Source: Polytrichum commune (taxonomy: Eukaryota; Streptophyta; Polytrichopsida; Polytrichales; Polytrichaceae). From it: a DNA stretch of 64,000 nt. This document shows, in pieces, positions 1-10,300 of the stretch (within the stretch, counting starts at the first letter, position 1; each line of letters opens with the position of its first letter). The notes beneath the pieces were generated by a model, which worked only from the letters and a program-made list of their open reading frames with translations, did not search any database and was not told where the DNA came from. A program made the position numbers and the translations under genes. The stretch spans positions 38,408,440 to 38,472,439 of the forward strand of contig OX485807.1 in assembly GCA_950295325.1 (NCBI GenBank), given 5' to 3'.

Positions 1-2250
1 CTATTAATGAGGGTGGAAAATTAACGTGGAAATAACTAATGTGGGCCCCATTAATTTTCTAGTCAAGGTGGAATTAACATGGGTTCAAGACCCCGGGTCT
101 TCCCCTAAGTCTCCATGAAGACTTGTGAGCATTGAATATTAATTTCAGGAGAAAAGCAGCACAACATAAATAATAATCACCCCACATTAATTTTCTAGGA
201 AAAAAATTACTATGGCTCATGCTAATTTTCTACTAGAAATTCAATATTGGTTGAAAATTAATGTGGCCCACATAAATTCTCATTATGAGAATCAACATAG
301 GCTCTACAAAATTAATGTGGCCCACAATGTTAGAGTTGTATAGTGTAGTTCCCTTTTTTGACAAAAATCTTTGTGTGGGGATGTGGAGCCTACTAGGACA
401 TGTTTACACTATGACCAAATTGAATGCTCATAAGGGGGAAAAACGAAGGATTTCTCATGGTCACACCCATTGGTCTAGAGCCATGGCAAAGAGAAATTCC
501 CACCATTTTTTAAAAGCCTTGGTCATTGGATGGGCACTAGATATATTGCAAAGCAAATGGTTACCCTCGTTTTACATCAAAACAATATGTTTTTAAGTGG
601 TCTTGCTACCAAATTTGGTTGAGGATCACACACTATTTACATCAAGACATGTAGATTCTTTATTCTTTCTTTCTTTTTAAATAAGGGAAGGAAGTTGTTG
701 CAAGGGTAACTTGGAAGAAGGACATGTAGGATTTTATGTAATTTAATCACATGTTCATTCAGACATGGTCAATCTTATTTGTGATGACATTGTGCTAAGC
801 AAAGTGGGAATGTCACTCGTTTCTCAAACAATGAGAGAATGTACAAAATATTGGTCAAAGCCTTTGGTCACTAGTGTAAACAAAGCTTAAAGCAACATCC
901 ACAGTCATTGTAGAATGACTAGGTCAAATTGTCCTATTATTGTGGGCCACACTATCCTTTGGAACCCACATTAATATCAACCCATGCTAAATATCCAGTT
1001 TAAAACTAGCGTGGACCACATTACTTGCTTTTGTATAAAATTGATGTGGGTGACCAATCTATAAGATATGTTACTTTTGTCCTTGAATGACATGGTATAG
1101 GTGTTGGGCAAAAGTTTGGAGAATTAGAAGAAGATTTGGGTCTTGGGCCCACACTCTTCCACCCCAACTAGACAAGTAAAGTGACCCACAATAATTTTCC
1201 ACCCAGATTAATAGGCCAATTTAGTGTACTTTGGGCCCATGGGTCCCGATCCATAGCACCCATGCACATGAAATAATGTCCAAGTCCATTCCCAATGCTA
1301 TGTGCTCCACATTCTGTTGTTAATGGTTGGCAATATTGGAAAGGTGGACTATCGATGGCCTCACCACCCAAGCACCCTCGCCATTCACCCTTTCCTATAG
1401 ATTGTTCGGCACAATTGTATTGAATAATTAATCAATTTGCCAAAAGCCAGTCCAACACTTTATGGTAATAATTTCAATTTTTTGTTTTTTCATGATATGT
1501 TTCTTAAATAATCATTTCTGGCTTGTTCAACAATACCCAACCAATAGGTAGTAGGTGTTCACAATGCACAATGAGCCAATTATAAGATGTGGAAGAAAAG
1601 TCCTCCTCTTTGTACAAGTAAAATGGGAGTAGTGTTCATAATCCATGTGGGATGTATAAACTTGAGAGATGGAGGTCTAGTAGTCCTCTTCTATGTATTT
1701 TTTTGTACCTTTTGTATAAGAACCTTTAATCAAAAAAATATTGGTGGAGGTGGTTCAAAAAACTATGTTTGTTTGTCTAAGTTTTCTTAGGTGAACACAA
1801 CTTCACAAAAATGTTTTCTTCTTTATCAAGCTCCAAAAATATGTTCATAACACATGTTCTCTTCAGACCTCCTCACCTCTTGAAAATGCTTACCGAAATG
1901 TGTGTCGCATCTGTTGCACAAAATTCACAAGTCACAAAATTCTATTTGAAGATGGTATTTTGTTTGATACACCAACTTTTCCTAGTTGGACATGATTCTA
2001 AATAAGTGCATTTTTTCATATAGAATATTAGTCTAAAAACTTATTAAGAACATAGACCAAGTTCTTTCTTAGCACATAGTCTTGTAATTTCATGTCAACC
2101 CATATTCTTTACGATGGCTTCAAATGATAAGGAATATAAGGTGAACCCTTTTGTACCTAGAACTTATTAAATTTTCACGTATAATTCTTTACTTTGCTTT
2201 TATGAATTTCACATGTTTGAAGAAACTTACTTTCAATCGATATCATCATC
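1..2250. other. gene-poor, repeat-derived flank
   Basis: I see no exon I can support here. The stretch is AT-rich and carries many copies of a short motif close to TTAATGTGGCCCACA (for example near 250-330, 940-1030 and 1190-1230). It also carries pieces ending in 'cacactatgacc', resembling the ends of the MITE family described at 44098-44563. It reads as layered decayed transposable elements. Open frames here are short and lack splice-supported continuity. Confidence 0.6.
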
Positions 2251-2288
2251 TCCTTAGTTTGTTTCGTGATTTTTCCAGTTGAACATAG

Positions 2289-2790
2289 TTGTTTGACCTT
2301 CGTCCATGCTCGGATGAACCGGTGGCTATGGCTATGGTGGGGACAACTTCCTCGCAAGTTGCCTCCGCAACACCATTGCACATTTTTTTCTTCTTCTTCC
2401 CGAAATCTCGGTCATATGCCATGTGTTCAATCAGCAAGTTCTACAATTGTATGAATACTAATTATCCTTTTCATTTGACACGAAGTTACCATAACATTAT
2501 TCAGCTTCTTGGCTGCATTTTGTGGGACCAAGTATCAGGTGAGAATAATCTTTCTTTAATTTCGGAATTCCATGTTTATGGGCAGCTATAAATTGAAAGT
2601 GTTTTTAATTATAATTTTTTATGTGGAAAGAGACCATCATCTAGTCGCTTAACAACCATCTAGTTGCTTAACAACGTTATGGCAACTACATGGGGGTATA
2701 AATGTATATTAAATCCTCACATAATTCTTTACTCAAATGCTTCCATGATTTGGAGACAATCACATCAAGAAGAGAGGGAAACATCACATA
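2289..2790 (+). repeat. decayed duplicate of the SEC23-like gene's 5' leader
   Basis: The stretch resembles 3960-4290, just upstream of the SEC23-like start codon. Shared blocks in the same order are 'ggctatggctatgg', 'acaccttcctcgc' (here acaacttcctcgc), 'gcctccgcaacaccat', 'tacaattg' and 'tttggagac'. The copies are about 1.65 kb apart in direct orientation. A piece near 2490-2660 is extra and resembles dispersed sequence at 55555-55740, so an element probably inserted into this copy. Both copies keep a small open frame starting MAM and containing SSxxASATP. Confidence 0.6.
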
Positions 2791-2791
2791 C

Positions 2792-2981
2792 GAGCGTACC
2801 TCTCATTCATCGAACATAAAATCCCTAAAATATTACAACCCAAATATTTTTACTTTTTGTTTGTTTGACAAAGGATTTAGCTTTAACAACCTCAAATTAG
2901 TCTAGTCCAAATCATTTAAGTTGATTCAGCTACAAACCTATAGGGTCAGCTTTTTATTTTGGATGGATGAGAGGTTCGCTC
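2792..2981. mobile_element. small MITE-like element, copy 1
   Basis: About 190 bp bounded by terminal inverted repeats: the left end reads GAGCGTACCTCTCATTCATC, the right end GGATGAGAGGTTCGCTC. It has no coding capacity. A sister copy lies at 3055-3246 with the same internal order (a 'caaattaRtc' block, then 'cctatagggg'). Confidence 0.65.
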
Positions 2982-3020
2982 ATATGCAATAATTCCATCC
3001 CTCGTCTTAATATTTGTTAA

Positions 3021-3029
<9 letters not shown>

Positions 3030-3053
<24 letters not shown>
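3030..3053. repeat. (GA)n microsatellite
   Basis: About twelve GA units directly precede the second small MITE. A shorter GA run lies at 19355-19375 inside an intron of the LRR gene. Confidence 0.95.
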
Positions 3054-3054
3054 T

Positions 3055-3246
3055 GAGCGTACCTCGCATTCATCCAACATATGACATTCTAAAATTAGTA
3101 TGAAATTTGGAGGTTACCTTGTTAAAGTTTACTTGACACCATAATTAGGTTCAAAGACCCCAAATTAATCCCTCCAAGGTCATTTGAGATGAGTAACACA
3201 CCTATAGGGGGTCAAATTTTTATGTTGGAAGGATGAGAGGTACGCT
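3055..3246. mobile_element. small MITE-like element, copy 2
   Basis: Same family and orientation as 2792-2981: the left end begins GAGCGTACCTCGCATTCATC and the right end reads GGATGAGAGGTACGCTC. The two copies lie about 70 bp apart, separated by the GA microsatellite, so the array may have arisen by nested insertion or local duplication. Confidence 0.65.
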
Positions 3247-3361
3247 CATACACAATATAATTCCCTCCATCCTTCCAAAGGGAGCATAGTTGGGATGACC
3301 ACAACTTTGAGGTCAACTTGTATGCAAAAATCCCCTCTCCATGAGGATTGTTGCAAAATGG

Positions 3362-3755
3362 CCTTAAAGTAGATGGGTCTTAAATGGTTACTTTTTTCTC
3401 GACTAGCCCACTTCTCTTGGGATATGAAACATGGGATTACCTAGCACGAAATGGTTAGCAAATCCTAAGTAATTGAGACCAATGCCATTTTTCCTCATAA
3501 TTTTTGGAGCTCATATGAAAATCTTAATTATTAGCAAAGTGAAGATCCTTGTGCTCATTAAATGGTCATCATAGGGACCCCTAATTATGTTGACTATTGA
3601 ATAGAGAATGCTTATCATATTCTGAGCACACAATCCAATTTATTTAAAACAAATGTCTTTTTGGTGTTTGTTTTTGGAGCCACACCAGGCCACATACCAC
3701 TAAAAAAAAGGTGTCCAATTAAGAGAAGTAACCAAAATAGGCACATGTACTTAAC
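3362..3755 (-). mobile_element. MITE family E1, reverse copy
   Basis: This is a reverse-orientation copy of a non-coding element of roughly 380 bp seen repeatedly in the window (11881-12262, 13800-14246, 20622-21010 and 46430-46770). In reverse complement it shows the family order: a 'gacacctatatttgagtgg' block, 'ggcatcatgtgtttaaaag', 'ggttcaatagtcaac', 'atgagcacgagaatcttca' and 'agctccaaaaattatgagg'. Its ends are inverted repeats close to GGTAGACnnn...TGGTTACTTTTT. Confidence 0.7.
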
Positions 3756-4346
3756 TTTTTTTCAGATCATCATTCTTACTTCAGAGAAATTTAACATTAA
3801 TTCTAAATGATATGATTTCTATTCTTTTAGTTTTATTATTTCTATATCTAGTGACAACTGAAATTATTGACTGACCTCTAACAAAAATGCCTACGACTTT
3901 CGTCAAGGACTGGACGTGGAGATGAACACACACATACACTTTCGTCCACCACCATCCCCTTCGTTCGTCCGTTCTTGGACGAACTAATGGCTATGGCGTC
4001 CAGACGGGGAGGAGGAAGACTACGGAGGAGCACGGCCATGGCTATGGCGTGGACGGGGACACCTTCCTCGCTGGCCTCCGCAACACCATCTTACAAAAAA
4101 TCATGCTGAAATCGTGCTCATACATCCATCAATCCTACAATTGCATTTCCAGCATTTAATTATCTATTTTGTTCGACAAAAGTTCCAACAAAAGGGGGGT
4201 TTATGAACCCTTACAGAGCTCTTCGATCAACGCTTCCGGGGTTTGGAGACGATCACAGCAAGGGGTTGACGATTTGGGTTGGACTGTTTTGATTATTTTG
4301 TTGTCTTCCCAGTTGGAATCATTCCGGACTCGGGAGCAGAGTTGGA

Positions 4347-7300
4347 GTGGCGATGGCGGTGAGGAGGACTGTTGGGAAGTGCCCTGCAGACACAGATGCA
4401 CAGGAGGCATGTGGAATTCCATGGGGAGCCACGGTCTCCCCCTTTGCTGCGTTCGATGAGACAGGTCAGTCTCCAAAGATGGGTAAGCATGGGCATGAAC
4501 TGCCTCGATGCGATAGCTGCTGGGCGTACCTTAACATGCTATGTGAGGTCGACAAGTGGGCATGGACATGTGGCATGTGTGGCAATGTGATCGCATTGAG
4601 TGAGGAGCACATGAAGAGGTACCAATCCTCGCAACCGCAACCGGAGCTTTCATCCACTTTTATTGACCTAGAAATTGAAGGTGAGTCCAAGAAGAGAAGT
4701 GACTGATCAGGATCATCATGCAACATATCGATAAGTCGCGGGGTGCATTTCCAATATGTGGTCTTGATTATATGAATTCCCTACAATTTGCAGACTGTAG
4801 TAAGTTGCGTGCTTTCGATCATCATCAGTGCTGTAAGTCGCAGTAGCAATGTATGTGTATCCCGAAGAGCTTTCATAGACTTTCAAAGACCTAGAATTTA
4901 GAGGTAAGTCGAAAAGGATTGAATGGTCATCATGCATTGGTAATGCAAGACTATTTCAAGTTTTCCTACTTGCTGCTCAATTTTAGGTTGAGCTACAGGG
5001 ATGACGTTTTGGAAGAGATTCTAAGCCACTTTGCCATACTTAGATTCTGGGACTCTATCTTCTCCAAAATTCAAGTTTTGGTCCTGAGAAGCAAACAAGT
5101 GTCTTGTGCATTCAATCGATAGGTTGCTGGTTGCAGTTCCAGTATGTGGTCTTCCAGTATATTGCATGCTTTAGACCAACATAAGTGCTGTAAGTCACAG
5201 TAGCAATGTATGTATATCCTGAAGAGCTTTCATCAACTTTTATTGACCTAGAAATTGAAGGTGAGTCAAAGAGAATCGAATAATCATCATGCGTTGGTAG
5301 TAGGAGACTATTTAATTACTCACTGGAAGCTAGGTTGAGCTGAGCGACTGATGTTCTGGAAGAGATTACGAGCCAACTTGCCATACTTAGATCGAGGAGC
5401 TCTATTATCTTCCAATCAAGCTTTGGTCCCGAGAAGCAAACAGATGTTTTGTGCTTTTTATCGATAAGTCGCTGGTTGCTGTTCCAATATGTGGTCTTGA
5501 TCATATGCAGTTTGACCCCTTTAGTAAGTTGCATGCTTTTGCCCAACATAAGTGCTTCAAGTCATAGTAGCAATGCATGTGTATCCTGAAGATGTGCAAT
5601 TGACAAGAGATTGTTGTCTGACTGTGGCATGTGAGTGTATGCATCTCAAAGCTCGATGTTTGTTGTTAGACGGTTTGCAGAAGCTTGATATTTATGTAAA
5701 CTTATTCAGGTGAAGTAAACAGTATTGGGGCTTTGGAATTTTTAAAATTATGCAGATATTAAACAATTTATGTTGTATGAGCAGATGAGAATGCCAGCCC
5801 TGATGAAGAATTTCAAGCCAGACCTGTCTTTGTGGCAGCAGTAGATTTGTCAGGTATATGGCATGCTTCCATCCAGTTTTAGGGTTTGAGGGGTTCTCAG
5901 TAACAAAAAAGGTGAATCGTATCTATTGCAAGCATGTTCAGTTTGACTGTAAGAGCAGTGGCATTTGGGCATATGCCAAAGAGGGTATGAAGGCTGTTTC
6001 ATTGTGTAGGCATCCTGAAGATAAAAAGTGTCTTTCCCTCGCCAACCAAGGAGAAACACTCACTGTGTTTTCTGAGATTTATTAAAAAGTGCGGTATAGA
6101 GTCTCTGAACATCCAGTTCCTTTGAATTTATCTCAAATATGACATATTGTCCACTGTGCAGCCTCTGAGGAATTTTTGGAGCTAGTAAAGAGTTCCCTTC
6201 TGGCTGCTCTTGAAGGTTTGTTCACAATCTCCTGGTTCATCATCTGTGTTATACCCATTTTTCTCTTCTCTTTACGTTCCTTGTGCGGAACTGATTATAT
6301 TGAGAAGCCCACTGTATTTCTTCTCTGTAGGTTGTTCTAAACTTACATTTAATCCTGTAGCTGCAACATTTAAGTTGCGAGTGGTACTTAATGCTATTTT
6401 TGGTGAATGTCTAGTGAACGAGCTATCGGTGCGTTACCTAATTTGGGGCTCAGTAAATCACTGAGAGGGAATGTGGTACTTGTGACAGCTATTGGTCCAG
6501 GAGCCCTGTTTGGACTCATTACATTCAGTCATAAGATTGGCCTTTATGATGTTCAAGGGCCAATCCCAGTTGTGAAGTATGTGGTCATTCCTCCGGACAT
6601 GGATGGCCGCCTTCCAGTGGATCTTGACATGGCTATGCCATTGCCTGCATTTCTTGCTCCGGTATGCTGGACTCCTGCTCAGTAGTAATCTAGTTTCAGC
6701 TATTAAACAATGTTTTAAGTGCTTGTATCAGCATGGAAGATTTCGTGCATAGGAGTGATTGCTGATCTTGTCTTTTGCAAGTTGATTTGTACCAGTGCTT
6801 GACACTGTAAAGTATCTACCATTCAGTAGCATTTTGTTTTCACACAAACCTTCTGTTTCTTGTTCTTCATTTCCCTAGGTCCATGCCCCTAGCTCTCTTC
6901 TCAGCATTTATTGTGTTATTCATTTATACTTCTGTATTTTGCATTTTGTGAGTCTTATTGTCCCTCTCTACAAAGAAGTCTTGGCGCTTTTGTATTGATA
7001 CAGTGCTAATCTTTTGGATCAAGGTTGAGAGCAATAAGGAGCATATTGCTGCAGCACTAGAAACTTTAAGACCTACAAGCTCTTGGGAGCGTACCACAGC
7101 AGCTGGACAAGGTGTAGAGGGAGTATCTATGGGTGGCCGTGGGTTTGGAGTGGCAATGGATGCTCTTATCAAGTACTTGGGACCTGAGCATGGTGTAACT
7201 TTTGCTATGGGTACTGTTGTGTTCCTTAAGGACCTTTTTGCCATTTGGTGTCTTGTTTATTTCACTCTTGTCAACCCCAGTAGTGTTGTGTTGTTGTGGT

Positions 7301-10300
7301 AATTATGAGTGATAACCGACACGAGGAGCTCAACTATGGGTTAAAGTGAGTTGCCTTCATGAGTTGAAGGAGTGGCGAGTGGGCAGGGCTATAAGCCCAT
7401 AGCTGAGTGACATGTGTTGGTTGTCATAGATAGCTGGTGTGAGGAGGAATCCAGCTAACCAAGAAATCAAAATTTCACAAATTTTTTTGGTTATTAATAC
7501 ACAGTGAGGGGATGTGGTCATTTGTTATAACCACCCTTTTCATAGCCTCTAGAAAGATGACACATCATTGAGAGTCCTCACACCTGTTATGTTAGTCACT
7601 TTTGGGAATTATCAGGTAACCTCTACAGCTCACTTGCATATGAATGGCATGGGCTCACCAAGGTGTATGGTTGTTGCAGCTCGAGTGTTTGCATTTTTAT
7701 CTGGTCCTCCTGACTATGGGGCGGGTCAGCTGGACACAAGGCGTTATAGTGAGCAGTATGCCAGCAAGGGTGAGGATGCTGACAGGGCATTGCTTCCGGA
7801 ACAAACATCCTACTACAAGGATCTGGTAATGTTATTGTGTGGACTGCTCATGGATATAAGTCTTGCACTTTATATTAATGATATACGAATTGAATGGAAA
7901 TGCTGCTGACAGCAGTCTAGTTTTCAAGCCTGAAGATAGGTTCTTAGTGCTGGATTTTAACTAGACCATGACCTTCTCCTGCGTGCATCGGTCTTGAGAT
8001 ATGTTTGTGGTCACTCTCGATAGATTGATCAGGTTTTATCACTCAGTTACTTTATTATTAGCTGTTTTGCTTTTTGCCACGCTCGTGTTGACAGAGGGAT
8101 CCTTGGCATACCACAGGCTGCACAGGCTGTACAATCAGGTGTTTGTGTGGACCTATTTGCAGTCACCAATGAGTACACAGATTTGGCGTCACTGAAGTAT
8201 TTGAGCATTGAAAGTGGCGGGGGGCTACTATTATATTCCAATACTGATGAAGCTACTCTTCCACAAGACTTGTAAGTTGGACCGTCCATCTTTTGACCCT
8301 ACCAACTTGGGAACTGTTAAATCTGATTATGATCATCTGGATTACAGGGCATGACATTACTGAATTCTACTTGGTGCACAGCCACCTGTGTCATGATTAA
8401 ATTGCTCTTGTTTCTTTGTACTTCTGCGTTTTCTATCATTGAGAGATATGATTGTAATTGAATGACGTTATAAGAAATAAATTACATTCTCTAAAATAAA
8501 ACATAATTCCTTGAGGTTCCTGGAGAGCTATTTTTATGAGTATGGTTTACTTGTATGATGAAAATGGTAGATCATCAGAAGAAATGCACAATAATGTACT
8601 TTGGCAAACCCTGTCTTGAGGTTTCCCTGCAATATTGGGTTCCTTTTTGCAGATATCGAATGCTCAGTAGACCCTACGCATTTGGGTGCATACTTCGTGT
8701 ACGAACTTCGCCTGAGTTCAAAGCTGCGACTGTTGTAAGAGCTGAACCTATTAGATATTGTTTCTGGGTTACTTGGCTAATTGAATTGAAGACTTCTTTG
8801 AATACACTCAGATTCAGCTTCTGTGAGATGATCAGCTCTATTGTTTTACTTAAGTTATATTATCTATGCACTCCCATCCATTTAAAGCCTTTGACGTGGA
8901 TTTTCCAGAAACTAATATGGATACTATGGGGTGCAGTATGGCCACTACTTCCCAGATCCTCAGTACGATAATGTCCAGCACATCATTTGTTGCGATCAGT
9001 ATGCAACATATGCTATTGATTTTGAGTTTGCTATGGCATCAGGATTTACCAGGTGTGCAATTATCAATTGTATCTGGAACTTGATGAGTTAAGGTGATTG
9101 ACATGCAAGCATTGTGTAGCATATCGTGAGCACATTGTAATCAATATTGCCCAAACTTTGATTGAGTTGGGCGGACGCTGCGCAGGAACATGGACACTCC
9201 ACCCATTCTGCAACTTGCATTCCAGTATTCTATTCTTGTTCCTCAGGATGAGGATGCAATACCTGTATCTTCAAATGAGAAGTCTTCCCAAAAGGCACTC
9301 TCAAACAGCAGGTATGACAAGCCCAAATGTTTAGTTTTTGGCAAGTTGTTGGAGAAATTACTAATACCATGTTCTGTCATGTATTATCCTGCACTACTTT
9401 TTTTTTATCAAGAATGAGGAAATGTCAACCAATTGTTAGCATTGTTGGCGATTATAGCACAAAAGTGCAAATTGAACTCCAAGTTTGGTGATTCCTGTTA
9501 TGAATTTATCTTTTGTTTTTGGTATCAAAAAGTTAAGTCTATTCAGCTATATGCACATGGCAAGGATGGCCATTAGAGTACCTATGGCTCCCAAAGTCCC
9601 TTTTAACTTCAATCATTTGAAGTTTTGGTATCCCATGGTGCAGTTATTTGCACTTAAACTGATGTTAATTTATTTACTATGGGCAGGCAAGGGTACACTG
9701 TGCAGAGGCGCCTAAGATTAAAGACACTACAATTTGAAGTGGCACCCAACTTTACAGAGCTATATGAAAGTGCAGATCCTGAGGTTATTCTAACAGTTCT
9801 CACGCATAAGGTCTCAATATTCAACTCACCCACAACTGTCGATGACCACATCGAAATTGATAAGCTTGCATATATACTGGAGTTTGTCGTCATATGTTGA
9901 CACTTGTTATCATTCCTATGTGTTGAATTGCTTGAACATTTCCTGTATCCACTAAAGTGTTATTCCTGACTACAGTAGGAAATGTACATGTTTGTTTTCA
10001 ATTTTCAATTTTGATGTGGCAGATCATTCGGGCTTCTTTAGACGACGGCGTGAAGGAAGCACGGGCACTCTTACATGACTGGCTCGTCATTCTCACTGCA
10101 CAGTACAACGATTATTACAAGTTCGCACAGTTTGCACAGCCCAGCACCAGTAATCGATTAGATGTGGCGTTCTCAAAATGCCCTCAATTGCAAGCCCTAC
10201 CGCGCCATGTATTTGCACTCCTTCGAAGTTCACTGTTGAGAAGCCATGAAGAAGGGGTGCATCCTGATCATAGGATATATCTTCAGTGCTTGTTCAGGTA

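Noticed and set aside
6210-6464. Read-through frame in SEC23-like intron 3
   Set aside because: It is flanked by good splice sites, and skipping it restores the family sequence ALEA|IGPGALFGL.
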